Below the pieces are notes generated by a model that did no database searches, had not been told where the DNA came from, and saw nothing but the letters and a program-made list of their open reading frames with translations. Of a stretch of DNA of 64,000 bases, positions 1 through 7,630 are shown piece after piece (positions within the stretch are counted from its first letter, which is position 1; every line of letters starts with the position of its first letter). Made by a program: the position numbers and the translations under genes. The DNA is taken from contig NZ_JABWGO010000009.1 in the NCBI RefSeq assembly GCF_013363995.1, positions 248,001 to 312,000 of the forward strand, in the 5' to 3' direction. This stretch comes from Nonomuraea rhodomycinica (GTDB lineage Bacteria; Actinomycetota; Actinomycetes; Streptosporangiales; Streptosporangiaceae).

Positions 1-104
1 TCCATGCGCATGCCGGCGAGCACGGGCACCGACGGGCGGGCGGGGAGGCTGCGCGCCGTCCACGCCACCGCCTCAGCGAGAACGTCTCGCTCGATTCGGA
101 ACAT
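1..104 (-). CDS. dnaN: DNA polymerase III sliding clamp, N-terminal fragment (runs off left edge)
   Basis: Reading the minus strand from the ATG at 104-102 gives MFRIERDVLAEAVAWTARSL followed by PARPSVPVLAG, which is the start of an actinobacterial beta clamp. The clamp encircles DNA and tethers the replicative polymerase. Only 34 codons are inside the window. An in-frame GTG at 107-105 is an alternative start, and GAGG at 120-117 is a plausible ribosome binding site. Position next to dnaA across an oriC-like spacer is the usual place for dnaN. The N-terminus closely resembles the full-length clamp paralogue at 58389-59489, so this genome has two dnaN-like genes. The identity is firm because family residues and context agree, although the fragment is short. 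Confidence 0.9.
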   Translation of the reverse strand, partial: MFRIERDVLAEAVAWTARSLPARPSVPVLAGMRM

Positions 105-630
105 CACCGTGATCAGCCTCCTGGGTCCGTCGTTGATTCAAGTGTCCCGCCTCCCGCACCTCCGGTCCGGGAGAACCCTTCTATGGGTCTTGAGTTCTTT
201 GTAGGAGAGATAAGTGGTCATCACACTAGGGGGTGTGGATACTGTGGACAACCGGCGTTTCCGCTGCTCAGACCGGCTGTATTCATCCACTGCCCATGTG
301 GGTGACGCCTGGGGGTAACTTCGCCGCCTGGGGATGACGGATCGTTGCCCACACGCTGTCCCCAGGCGAGGGGGTCTTCATCCACCGGTCATCCACAAGG
401 TTTCCACCGGTTATCCACGGGGTAAGCGACCTGTTTTGGGGACCCCAGATTGACTGTGCACAGGGCGTCCACAAGTCATCCCCAGCTTGTCCCCAGGTTT
501 TCCGCAGGATGTCCCCACCTTTATCCCCAGCCCTTGTGGGCGAAATTTCCGGGCATTGTGGGGCGGCTGACGGCCGTCCGCGCGCGTTTTCCCTGGTCCA
601 CAGTGTTATCCACAGGGTGTGCATAACCGC
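105..630. other. Putative oriC, dnaN-dnaA spacer
   Basis: This 526-bp gene-free spacer between dnaN and dnaA, both read leftwards, is where the chromosomal origin lies in most Actinomycetota. It is relatively rich in TTATCCACA/TTGTCCACA-like 9-mers on both strands and is visibly less GC-rich in places (for example 181-245) than the coding DNA around it. Short open frames in it have no family resemblance and are interrupted by the boxes. Origin function is inferred from position and box density; no unwinding assay can be read from sequence. Confidence 0.8.
234..614. promoter_or_regulatory. DnaA-box cluster, left arm of the origin
   Basis: Perfect 9-mers are TTATCCACA at 606-614 (plus) and TTGTCCACA at 243-251 (minus). 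One-mismatch boxes are at 234-242 (minus, GTATCCACA), 389-397 (TCATCCACA), 411-419 (TTATCCACG), 487-495 (TTGTCCCCA), 521-529 (TTATCCCCA) and 594-602 (TGGTCCACA). More degenerate copies lie at 283-291, 378-386 and 465-473. The mixed orientation and spacing are typical of streptomycete-type origins, where many weak boxes load DnaA cooperatively. Confidence 0.85.
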
Positions 631-2211
631 TCAGGATCCGCTGGTGGTCTGTTTGATGCGCATTGTCAGCTCATTGACCTGGTTGTACATCGACCTGCGC
701 TCCGCGATGAGCGAGCGGATCTTGCGCTCCGCGTGCATCACGGTCGTGTGGTCGCGGCCGCCGAACTGCTGGCCGATCTTCGGCAGCGACAGCTCCGTCA
801 GCTCGCGGGCGAGGTACATCGCGATCTGCCGGGCGTTCACCAGTGCCCGGCTGCGCGAGCTGCCGCACAGGTCGTCGATGCTGATGCCGAAGTACTCCGC
901 GGTCTTGGCCATGATCGTCGCGATCGTGATCTCCGGGCCGGACTCGGAGGTGATGAGGTCCTTCAGGACCACCTCGGCGAGCTGCAGGTCGACGCCCTGC
1001 CGGTTGAGGCTGGCGAACGCGGTCACCCGGATGAGGGCGCCCTCCAGCTCGCGGATGTTGGTGGAGATGCGGCTCGCGATGTACTCCAGCACCTCGGGCG
1101 GCGCGGCCAGGCCCTCCTGGATCGCCTTCTTGCGCAGGATCGCGATGCGCGTCTCCAGCTCGGGCGGCTGGACGTCGGTGATCAGACCCCACTCGAACCG
1201 GTTGCGCAGCCGGTCCTCCAGCGTGATGAGCTGCTTCGGCGCCCGGTCGCTGGAGATGACGATCTGCTTGTTGGCGTTGTGGAGGGTGTTGAAGGTGTGG
1301 AAGAACTCCTCCTGCGTCTGCTCCTTGCCCTCCAGGAACTGGATGTCGTCCACGAGCAGGATGTCGATCGCGCGGTAGCGGCCGCGGAAGCCGTCGGCCT
1401 TGTGGTCGCGGATGCTGTTGATGAAGTCGTTGGTGAACTCCTCCGAGCTCACGTACCTCACCCGGGCGCCGTCGTACAGGCTCTGCGCGTAATGGCCGAT
1501 CGCGTGCAGGAGATGCGTCTTGCCGAGGCCGGAGTCGCCGTAAATGAAGAGTGGGTTGTACGCCTTCGCGGGGGATTCGGCCACGGCCACGGCCGCGGCG
1601 TGCGCGAACCGGTTGCTGGCGCCGATGACGAATGTCTCGAATGTGTACTTTTGGTTGAGTCGGGCTGGTTCGCTCGGTTTCGTACTCTTCGCTTCCCACC
1701 GGTTCGGCGCCGGCTCCGGCGCCTTTTCCACAGGGGATGTGTACGGCTGGGCCTGTTCAAAAGTGAAGCCCTGCTGTGGATATTCGGTGGACGGCTGGGT
1801 CGGCTCGGCCTGTGGAGAATAGAACTGCGGAGGCTCGGAAGCCGGGTAGAGCTGGGAAGACGCGGGTTGTGCGAAACGCAGCTGAGGATCCACACCCTGG
1901 GGATAACCACCACCCACAGGCTGTTGATGAGACTCGGCGGCGGGCGGCTCCGGGGCCGTCGTGTCGATCATCACGGCCAGCCGCATGGCCTTGCCCAGCT
2001 CCTGCGACAGCGCCGTCGTCACCGGCTGGCGCAGCTTGCCCTCGATGAGGTCCTTGAGGAAGTCGTTGGGGACGCCGAGCACGATCGTGTCGCCGGCCAG
2101 GGCGATCGGACGGACCATGGACAGCCACGTGCGCTGCTGGATGGGCACGTTCTCGTTGAGGAAGTTGCCCAGAGCCCTGGACCAGACTGCGGCGAGCTCG
2201 GCAGCGTTCAT
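631..2211 (-). CDS. dnaA: Chromosomal replication initiator DnaA
   Basis: DnaA binds oriC boxes as an ATP-dependent oligomer and opens the duplex. The 526-residue protein shows domain I at the N-terminus, a long Pro/Gln-rich linker (about 95-190), the AAA+ domain with Walker A GDSGLGKT at 225-232 and Walker B LLVDD near 285, and the domain IV signature GGRDHTTVMHA near 484-494 that reads DnaA boxes. The ATG at 2211 is chosen because AAGGAGG-like sequence lies just upstream (2219-2235) and the protein then starts MNAAELAAVW as in relatives; the frame stays open 50 codons further but that extension has no family match and covers DnaA boxes. Boxes upstream suggest autoregulation. Confidence 0.98.
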   Translation of the reverse strand: MNAAELAAVWSRALGNFLNENVPIQQRTWLSMVRPIALAGDTIVLGVPNDFLKDLIEGKLRQPVTTALSQELGKAMRLAVMIDTTAPEPPAAESHQQPVGGGYPQGVDPQLRFAQPASSQLYPASEPPQFYSPQAEPTQPSTEYPQQGFTFEQAQPYTSPVEKAPEPAPNRWEAKSTKPSEPARLNQKYTFETFVIGASNRFAHAAAVAVAESPAKAYNPLFIYGDSGLGKTHLLHAIGHYAQSLYDGARVRYVSSEEFTNDFINSIRDHKADGFRGRYRAIDILLVDDIQFLEGKEQTQEEFFHTFNTLHNANKQIVISSDRAPKQLITLEDRLRNRFEWGLITDVQPPELETRIAILRKKAIQEGLAAPPEVLEYIASRISTNIRELEGALIRVTAFASLNRQGVDLQLAEVVLKDLITSESGPEITIATIMAKTAEYFGISIDDLCGSSRSRALVNARQIAMYLARELTELSLPKIGQQFGGRDHTTVMHAERKIRSLIAERRSMYNQVNELTMRIKQTTSGS

Positions 2212-2701
2212 GACGCGGCTCCCCTCCTTCCTTCCCGCGGCCCCCCGCGATTGTTTTCCACACCTGGGTGCCGTCCGTGCGACGATCGACCCCGTCCGTC
2301 CACAGCCCTTGATCCGGGCGTCGCACCCAGGATCTCCACAGGTGATCCACAGGCTGTCCACAGCCTCACAGGGCCTTGGAGTGGCCGACAGTATCTTTGT
2401 GCACAGCTGTGTTCAAGACGTTGTCCACAGCCTAGTGGCACCTGGGTGCACATACTGTGGACGCGGCCGGGGCGGTGGAAAACCCGCATGTGGATACGTG
2501 GATAACCTCGCGGCGACGCGTCCGGACCCGCCGGCGCCGGTCTTCCGGGCGCCTGTCAGTTTGACCTCGGGCGCACTTGGCCCGTAACGTACGACGGTCG
2601 GCTTGCCACGCGACGGCTATTTCGCGTGCCCTCGCTTCCTCGGCAGGCCATCCATGTGTGTAAAGCGCCCCTGGGCGCACCATCAAGCCTGGAGCCCACC
2701 C
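2212..2701. promoter_or_regulatory. dnaA-rpmH divergent spacer with a second DnaA-box cluster
   Basis: This 490-bp spacer separates divergent dnaA and rpmH and must hold promoters for both. It contains one perfect box, TTGTCCACA at 2421-2429, and one-mismatch boxes at 2254-2262, 2343-2351, 2354-2362, 2489-2497 (minus) and 2497-2505 (minus). The last two overlap by one base. The cluster extends the origin region to both sides of dnaA or serves dnaA autoregulation. Individual -10/-35 elements could not be assigned with confidence. Confidence 0.7.
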
Positions 2702-2839
2702 GTGAGCAAGCGTACTTTCCAGCCGAACAACCGTCGTCGCGCGAAGACCCACGGCTTCCGGCTGCGGATGCGCACCCGGGCCGGTCGCGCCATCCTCGCC
2801 GCCCGTCGCCGCAAGGGTCGCGAGAAGCTGTCGGCCTGA
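2702..2839 (+). CDS. rpmH: 50S ribosomal protein L34
   Basis: The 45-residue, very basic protein begins SKRTFQPNNRRRAKTHGFRL after the initiator and ends in REKLSA, a full-length L34. L34 binds 23S rRNA and is the standard first gene of the rpmH-rnpA-yidD-yidC cluster next to oriC. The GTG at 2702 is chosen because GGAG sits eight bases upstream and the family starts at this point; a longer frame from 2603 adds residues with no family match. Confidence 0.98.
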   Translation: MSKRTFQPNNRRRAKTHGFRLRMRTRAGRAILAARRRKGREKLSA

Positions 2840-2911
2840 TCGCCCCGCGCCCGATAGTCAGCCCGCCGGTGATCCTCGCCGGCGGGCGATAGGCGTATAC
2901 GGTCCTTTCAC

Positions 2912-3274
2912 GTGCTGTCCCGAGAATCCCGCATGCGGCGCGGGGAGGAATTCCAAGCGGCGATCAAGCGCGGTAAACGCGCCGGTCGCCCCACTCTGGT
3001 GGTGCATCTCGTCATTTCGGGGGATGAGACACCGCGGGTGGGTTTCGTGGTGAGCAAGGCGGTCGGTGGCGCCGTCGTCCGCAACAAGGTCAAGCGTCGG
3101 CTTCGACACCTGATGCGGGAACGTCTCGAACGGCTGCCGAGAGGTAGCCTGCTTGTGGTACGCGCCAATCCACCGGCCGCGTCAGCGCGATCCGAGCAGC
3201 TAGCCGCCGAGCTCGACCTCGCGTTGGATCGACTCCTGAGGCGGCGCGAGTCCTCGATGGATGGACAGAGATGA
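2912..3274 (+). CDS. rnpA: Ribonuclease P protein component
   Basis: RnpA is the protein subunit that helps the catalytic RNA of RNase P remove 5' leaders from pre-tRNAs. The 120-residue product starts LSRESRMRRGEEF, typical of the family, and carries the conserved basic RNR helix RNKVKRRLRHLMRE near residue 60. The start is a GTG at 2912. Its last four bases (ATGA) overlap the start of yidD, so the two are translationally coupled. The gene lies 72 bp after rpmH in the usual order. Confidence 0.97.
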   Translation: MLSRESRMRRGEEFQAAIKRGKRAGRPTLVVHLVISGDETPRVGFVVSKAVGGAVVRNKVKRRLRHLMRERLERLPRGSLLVVRANPPAASARSEQLAAELDLALDRLLRRRESSMDGQR

Positions 3275-3549
3275 CGGAGCAGCCGCAGGGGATGCCGAGC
3301 CTCGCCGCTCGGGCACTGATCCTCCCCATCCGGTTCTATCGGGCGTTCATCGGCCCGATGCTCGGTCCGCGTTGCCGCTTCCACCCGTCGTGCAGCGCAT
3401 ACGGGCTTGAAGCGATCACCGTACACGGAGCATTGCGGGGTACATGGCTGACCGTCCGGCGCATCGGACGGTGCCACCCGTTTCACCCCGGAGGTATAGA
3501 CCCGGTGCCCCCACGCCCGGTCCGGTCCCACGAATTGCAAGGGAGATAG
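3271..3549 (+). CDS. yidD: Membrane protein insertion efficiency factor YidD
   Basis: YidD is a small membrane-associated protein that assists the YidC/Sec pathway. The 92-residue product has the conserved amphipathic start RALILPIRFYRAFIGPMLG and the cysteine motif GPRCRFHPSCSAYG, followed by RCHPFHPGGIDPVP, all diagnostic of the family. It overlaps rnpA by 4 bp and is followed four bases later by yidC, so the genes form one operon. Confidence 0.96.
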   Translation: MTEQPQGMPSLAARALILPIRFYRAFIGPMLGPRCRFHPSCSAYGLEAITVHGALRGTWLTVRRIGRCHPFHPGGIDPVPPRPVRSHELQGR

Positions 3550-3553
3550 CTCG

Positions 3554-4504
3554 GTGGAGCTGTCCTGGCTGAGCTGGCTCTATGAAGCCGTAGCCCACGT
3601 CATCACCTGGATCCATACGGGATACAGCACGTTCCTCAACCCGGACGGCGGGCTGACATGGGCGCTGACCATCATCACGCTCACCGTGTGCATGAGGATC
3701 CTGATTTTCCCCCTGTTCCTGAAGCAGATGCGCTCGTCGCGGAAGATGCAGGAACTGGCCCCCAAGGTCGCGGAGATCCGTAAGCGCTACAAGAACGACA
3801 AGCAGCGCATGAACCAGGAGGTCATGGCGCTGTACCAGGGTGCGGGCGCCAACCCTCTCGGTGGCTGCCTGCCCGTCGTCGCGCAGTTCCCGATCTTCAT
3901 CTCCATGTTCACGGTGCTGCGGGCGATGGCCGACGGCCGTCCGGTCTACGGCATGACGCAGGAGCTGGTCAACAGCGCCCGGTCCGCGCACATCTTCGGC
4001 GCGCCGCTGCCGGCCAGCTTCTTCATGTCCAGCGCGCAGATCGAGGGCTTCGACGCGTCGGTCGTCCAGACGAAGATCGTCCTGGCGGTGTTCGTGGCGA
4101 TCAGCTCGCTGACCACGTTCCTCACCGTCCGGCAGAGCGTCGGCCGCTCCATGGCCCAGATGCCGGACAACCCCATGGCGCAGCAGCAGAAGATCCTGAT
4201 GTACATCTCGCCGCTGTTCGCCTTCTTCAGCCTGAACTTCCCGCTCGGCCTGATCCTGTACTGGGTCACCACCAACCTGTGGACGCTCGGCCAGCAGCAC
4301 TGGTTCTACAGCCGGCACCCCATGCCGCAGTACGACGCCAAGGGCAACGTCGTCCCCGTCGAGCCCAAGCCGGGGCTGATCGCGAAGATCCGTGGCACCA
4401 CTCCCGAGGAGCAGGCGCCTCCCGCCCCGCCTGAGCCTAAGATCGTCAGGCAGCAGCCCACCCGCCAGCCCCGGAGCAAGCGCACCGGCAGCAAGAAGTC
4501 GTGA
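3554..4504 (+). CDS. yidC: Membrane protein insertase YidC/Oxa1
   Basis: YidC inserts and folds membrane proteins alone or with SecYEG. The 316-residue protein has about five hydrophobic segments, including one near residues 35-55 containing the conserved membrane-embedded arginine in MRILIFPLF, and a very basic Pro/Gln/Arg/Lys tail (about 275-316) that probably contacts ribosomes. It lacks the large periplasmic domain of enterobacterial YidC, as usual in Gram-positives. The GTG start at 3554 follows GGGAGAT at a suitable distance. The stop lies just before the KhpB start. Confidence 0.96.
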   Translation: MELSWLSWLYEAVAHVITWIHTGYSTFLNPDGGLTWALTIITLTVCMRILIFPLFLKQMRSSRKMQELAPKVAEIRKRYKNDKQRMNQEVMALYQGAGANPLGGCLPVVAQFPIFISMFTVLRAMADGRPVYGMTQELVNSARSAHIFGAPLPASFFMSSAQIEGFDASVVQTKIVLAVFVAISSLTTFLTVRQSVGRSMAQMPDNPMAQQQKILMYISPLFAFFSLNFPLGLILYWVTTNLWTLGQQHWFYSRHPMPQYDAKGNVVPVEPKPGLIAKIRGTTPEEQAPPAPPEPKIVRQQPTRQPRSKRTGSKKS

Positions 4505-4524
4505 ACATGAAGGAGAGGGCGGCC

Positions 4525-5013
4525 ATGACCGAGGCCGAGCAGGAGAAGGCTCCTGATCTCAACGCGCTCGAGCAGGAGGGCGAGATCGCGGCCGACTACG
4601 TCGAGGGCCTTCTCGACATCGCCGACATCGACGGCGACATCGACATGGACGTCGAGGGCGACCGCGCCCTCGTCTCCGTCGTCGGGGTCAAGGGCAACGA
4701 GCTCGTCGGGCCCGACGGCGAGGTGCTCGAGGCACTCCAGGAGCTCACCCGCCTGGCCGTCCACCGGCAGACCGGGGAGCGGTCGCGGCTCATGCTGGAC
4801 ATCGCCGGCTACCGCGAGCGCCGCCGCGCCGAGCTGACCAAGCTGGGCAGCGAGGTCGCCAACCAGGTCAAGGAGAAGGGCGAGCCCAAGTCCCTGCGCC
4901 CCATGACCCCGTTCGAGCGCAAGATCGTCCACGACGCTGTGGCCGCCGCCGGGCTCCGCAGCGAGTCCGAGGGCGAGGAGCCTCAGCGGTACGTGGTGGT
5001 CTTCCCCGCCTGA
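4525..5013 (+). CDS. khpB: RNA-binding KH-R3H protein KhpB (Jag/SpoIIIJ-associated)
   Basis: The 162-residue protein has an acidic N-terminus, a KH-type domain (around VVGVKGNELVGPDGEVLEAL) and a C-terminal R3H domain ending RYVVVFPA with the helix MTPFERKIVHDAVAAAGL. KhpB works with KhpA as an RNA chaperone linked to cell-wall growth and division. The ATG at 4525 is preferred because GAAGGAGAGG (4509-4518) is correctly spaced; a GTG at 4501 overlapping the yidC stop is possible but has poorer context. It is the last gene of the rpmH operon and is followed directly by a strong hairpin. Confidence 0.93.
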   Translation: MTEAEQEKAPDLNALEQEGEIAADYVEGLLDIADIDGDIDMDVEGDRALVSVVGVKGNELVGPDGEVLEALQELTRLAVHRQTGERSRLMLDIAGYRERRRAELTKLGSEVANQVKEKGEPKSLRPMTPFERKIVHDAVAAAGLRSESEGEEPQRYVVVFPA

Positions 5014-5034
5014 CGCGGCCCGCGTGCACCTGTC

Positions 5035-5070
5035 CGGCCGCCAGCCCCGACACACGCGGGCTGGCGGCCG
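5035..5070 (+). terminator. Hairpin terminator after khpB
   Basis: A perfect 13-bp stem (5035-5047 with 5058-5070, arm CGGCCGCCAGCCC) with a 10-nt loop begins 22 bp after the khpB stop. There is only a weak T-run after it, as often in high-GC genomes. Its right arm forms the start of the 35-bp tandem repeat that follows. Confidence 0.75.
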
Positions 5071-5230
5071 TTCGCATGTCCACCCCTGTGCACGGTCTTC
5101 GGCCGTTCGTAGGTCCACCGCCGTCCACGGCGTTCGGCCGTTCGTAGGCTCACCCCCGTTCCACAGCCTTCGGCCGTTCGCATGTCCGCGCCTGTCCGGC
5201 CCTTGGCCGTTCGAGTGTCCGGCCCTTGCG
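5065..5230. repeat. About 4.5 tandem copies of a degenerate 35-bp unit
   Basis: Units begin CGGCCGTTCG at 5065, 5100, 5135 and 5171 with lengths 35, 35, 36 and 34, followed by a partial copy from 5205. The core is CGGCCGTTCGtagGTCCAC. Unit length varies and is not a multiple of three, so it is not a protein repeat. It lies in the 390-bp spacer 5014-5403, just after the terminator and before rsmG. The remaining part, 5231-5403, shows no feature I recognise and presumably holds the rsmG promoter. Confidence 0.8.
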
Positions 5231-5403
5231 ATATCTGCCGCTGATCGGTTGTCCGCATGTGCCGCGGTTCCCTGTCGTACGGTTGTCCGCCCTTGGCGCG
5301 GTCGGCACCCGTGAAGGTGGCTAGCCTTGACTCGACACGGATCGCGACGCGTGCTGCGACGCCATCCAGTCGGTCACCCATCCCGAGAAAGGTCCACCCT
5401 CCA

Positions 5404-6075
5404 GTGAGCGATGAGCTGCCCGCTCCGCCCGGCATGGCACGGGACGTCTTCACCGGCGAGGCATGGGATCGGGCGAACATGTTCGCCGAGCTCCTGGCCG
5501 GGCCGGGGGTCGTCCGCGGCCTGCTCGGACCGCGCGAGGTGCCGCGCATCTGGGACCGCCACCTGCTCAACTGCGCCGTCGTGGCCGAGGCCGTGCCGGA
5601 GGACGTCAGCCTGGTGGACATCGGCTCCGGCGCCGGACTGCCCGGCCTGGTGCTCGCGATCGTCCGCCAGGACATCCGGGTCACGCTGCTGGAGCCGTTG
5701 CTGCGCCGCACGGTCTTCCTGGAGGAGTGCGTCGAGACGCTGAAGCTGCGCAACGTCGAGGTCCTGCGCGGCAGGGCGGAGGAGTTGGCCGGCAAGCGGG
5801 TGTTCGACGTGGCCAGCGCCCGCGCCGTCGCGCCGCTGGACCGGTTGCTCAAGTGGGCCATGCCGCTCCTGCGCGAGGGCGGTGAGCTCATCGCCATGAA
5901 GGGGGAGCGCGCCGCCGAGGAACTCGCCGAGGCCGAGCCGCAACTCCGAGCCGTCGGAGCCAGGACGGCTGAGCTTGTCACGGTCGGGCGCGGTAAGGTC
6001 GAGCCGCCTGCGACACTGGTCCGGGTGGTAGCGGGTCGCGCGCCGGAAAGCACCAGGCGGCGACGGAGGAGGTGA
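5404..6075 (+). CDS. rsmG: 16S rRNA (guanine-527-N7)-methyltransferase RsmG
   Basis: RsmG (GidB) methylates G527 of 16S rRNA using S-adenosylmethionine. The 223-residue protein has the SAM-binding motif VDIGSGAGLPGLVLAI near residue 75 and the family stretch FDVASARAVAPLDRLLKW. It ends in a run of six arginines. The GTG at 5404 is chosen because the protein then has the usual length and starts SDELPAPPGM; the frame stays open upstream through non-conserved sequence. It overlaps parA by 4 bp if parA uses its first start, giving the common rsmG-parA-parB order. Loss of this enzyme is known to give low-level streptomycin resistance in other bacteria. Confidence 0.95.
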   Translation: MSDELPAPPGMARDVFTGEAWDRANMFAELLAGPGVVRGLLGPREVPRIWDRHLLNCAVVAEAVPEDVSLVDIGSGAGLPGLVLAIVRQDIRVTLLEPLLRRTVFLEECVETLKLRNVEVLRGRAEELAGKRVFDVASARAVAPLDRLLKWAMPLLREGGELIAMKGERAAEELAEAEPQLRAVGARTAELVTVGRGKVEPPATLVRVVAGRAPESTRRRRRR

Positions 6076-7145
6076 CGGTGGTGCCAGTCGCGCCAAGCGG
6101 TCTTGGCTGGCCCGACGGTCCTCTGGCCGGAAGTCCCACAGGCGTGGGATGGCCCGAATTGGGCGTGTCGCCGCAGCGAATTCCCGACACCGGCCTACCA
6201 CGGGTTGAAAGGATGGCCAACGTGACCCAGACCCCACTGAACCCCGGCGATTCCCCATTGGTACGAGAGGCGCTCAGCTCTGTGGTTTCACGTGAAACAT
6301 CTGCGACCCAGGCGGCCACCCAGGCCGGTGACGCTCCCGGCGGCGCTGAGAGCACCTGGCCCCGGCCGCCCAAGTGCAGAGTGATCGCCGTCGCCAACCA
6401 GAAGGGCGGCGTGGGCAAGACGACCACGTCCGTCAACATCGCGGCGGCGCTCTCCATGAACGGCCAGCGCGTCCTGGTCGTCGACCTTGACCCCCAGGGC
6501 AACGCCTCCACGGCGCTGGCCACCGAGCATCGCGGCGACGTCCCCGACGTCTACCAGGTGCTGGTGGACGACCTGCCGATGGCCGACATCGTGAAGCAGG
6601 TGCCCGACATGCCGGGCCTCTACTGCGCCCCCGCCACCATCGACCTGGCCGGCGCGGAGATCGAGCTGGTCTCCCTGGTGGCCCGCGAGGCGCGGCTGCG
6701 CCGCGCGCTCACCGCGTACGAGACCGAGCTGGACTACATCATCATCGACTGCCCGCCGTCGCTCGGCCTGCTCACGGTCAACGCCCTGGTGGCCGCGGAA
6801 GAGGTCATGATCCCGATCCAGTGCGAGTACTACGCCCTGGAGGGGCTCGGCCAGCTCCTGCGCAACGTCGACCTGATCAAGGCGCATCTCAACCCCACGC
6901 TGCGGCTGTCCACGATCGTCCTCACGATGTACGACGGGCGTACGCGGCTGGCGTCGCAGGTGGCGGAGGAGGTGCGGGCGCACTTCGGTGACACGGTGCT
7001 CAACACCGTGATCCCGCGCAGCGTTCGCCTCTCCGAGGCGCCGAGCTACGGCCAGTCGGTCATGACGTACGACCCCGGGTCGAGCGGGGCGATGGCGTAC
7101 ATGGACGCCGCCAGGGAGATCGCCCACCGCGCCGCCACCGTGTAG
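6072..7145 (+). CDS. parA: Chromosome partitioning ATPase ParA (Soj)
   Basis: ParA is a deviant Walker-type ATPase that binds DNA non-specifically and moves ParB-origin complexes. The deviant Walker A KGGVGKTT lies at residues 111-118 of the 357-residue frame and the second motif DLDPQGNAS follows about 30 residues later; IIDCPPSLGLLTVNAL is also typical. The GTG at 6072 has GGAGG directly upstream and overlaps rsmG by 4 bp. ATG at 6213 is an alternative start that would remove a non-conserved 47-residue extension, so the start is uncertain. The N-terminal region includes a parS site read as VSRET. Confidence 0.96.
   Translation: MTVVPVAPSGLGWPDGPLAGSPTGVGWPELGVSPQRIPDTGLPRVERMANVTQTPLNPGDSPLVREALSSVVSRETSATQAATQAGDAPGGAESTWPRPPKCRVIAVANQKGGVGKTTTSVNIAAALSMNGQRVLVVDLDPQGNASTALATEHRGDVPDVYQVLVDDLPMADIVKQVPDMPGLYCAPATIDLAGAEIELVSLVAREARLRRALTAYETELDYIIIDCPPSLGLLTVNALVAAEEVMIPIQCEYYALEGLGQLLRNVDLIKAHLNPTLRLSTIVLTMYDGRTRLASQVAEEVRAHFGDTVLNTVIPRSVRLSEAPSYGQSVMTYDPGSSGAMAYMDAAREIAHRAATV
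6284..6299. promoter_or_regulatory. parS site inside the 5' part of parA
   Basis: GGTTTCACGTGAAACA matches the parS consensus TGTTTCACGTGAAACA at 15 of 16 positions, and the inner 14-mer is a perfect palindrome. It is translated as VSRET in ParA. ParB is known to load at such sites and spread. Confidence 0.93.
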
Positions 7146-7630
7146 CTCGCCGCGCTCCCATGCCGTGACCAAGCCTCGCGCTGTAGCCGTTGTCGCGTCG
7201 TAGCTGGGGCGCTTGGTGTGCCGGCTTGCGCCATGGCTCGCTCATGGGCGTGGCGGTTGAGGCTCCGCTGTGGTCGATGATCGGGCCGGGTCGCTCTGAA
7301 GCGAGCGTCGGAGCCCTCGTTGCGGGCTCGTGGTCACGTGTGCCTGCCTGCCTGCTAGCCCATGGACGGCTCGGTGCATGGGTGCCTGAGGCGCGAGTGC
7401 ACCTGAGAGGCGCTATGCCTGCGAGGCGCTGCGCCAAGGACGGGCTCGATGGTCGAAGCGAGTGTCCAACCGGTCACCATCCAGGCCGTCATCTCTGGGG
7501 GCGTCGTGCCCTGAGCGGGGCTGGCGGGTGTAAATCAGGCGCAACGGCGTGTGGCGAGGACACACCGGGTCGCGTCGGCACCGGTAACCTCTCCTGGAGT
7601 GACCGGATTCGGCCGGGTGGAGGAGACGCA
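7146..7630. other. parA-parB spacer, no recognised feature except ribosome binding site
   Basis: The 485 bp between parA and parB is unusually long for a partition operon. The ParB frame remains open through it from 7190, but the would-be residues are low-complexity and match nothing I know. GGAGGAGA at about 7619-7625 before the GTG at 7631 fixes the parB start. I see no hairpin, repeat or parS site here; a separate parB promoter is likely. Confidence 0.5.

Noticed and set aside
4..204. 66-residue open frame at the left edge
   Set aside because: It is antisense to the dnaN N-terminus and the oriC spacer; the dnaN frame explains the DNA.
509..2505. Long plus-strand frames opposite dnaA
   Set aside because: They are antisense shadows of dnaA with Arg/Ala/Leu-biased composition and no family resemblance.
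2905..2920. TTTCACGTG half-site before rnpA
   Set aside because: Only the left half of parS matches; the right half is CTGTCC.
5065..5230. CRISPR array
   Set aside because: The units are contiguous with no spacers of unique sequence, and no cas gene is present.
7190..7630. N-terminal extension of ParB by 147 residues
   Set aside because: No match to ParB, and GGAGGAGA plus GTG at 7631 give a normal protein.
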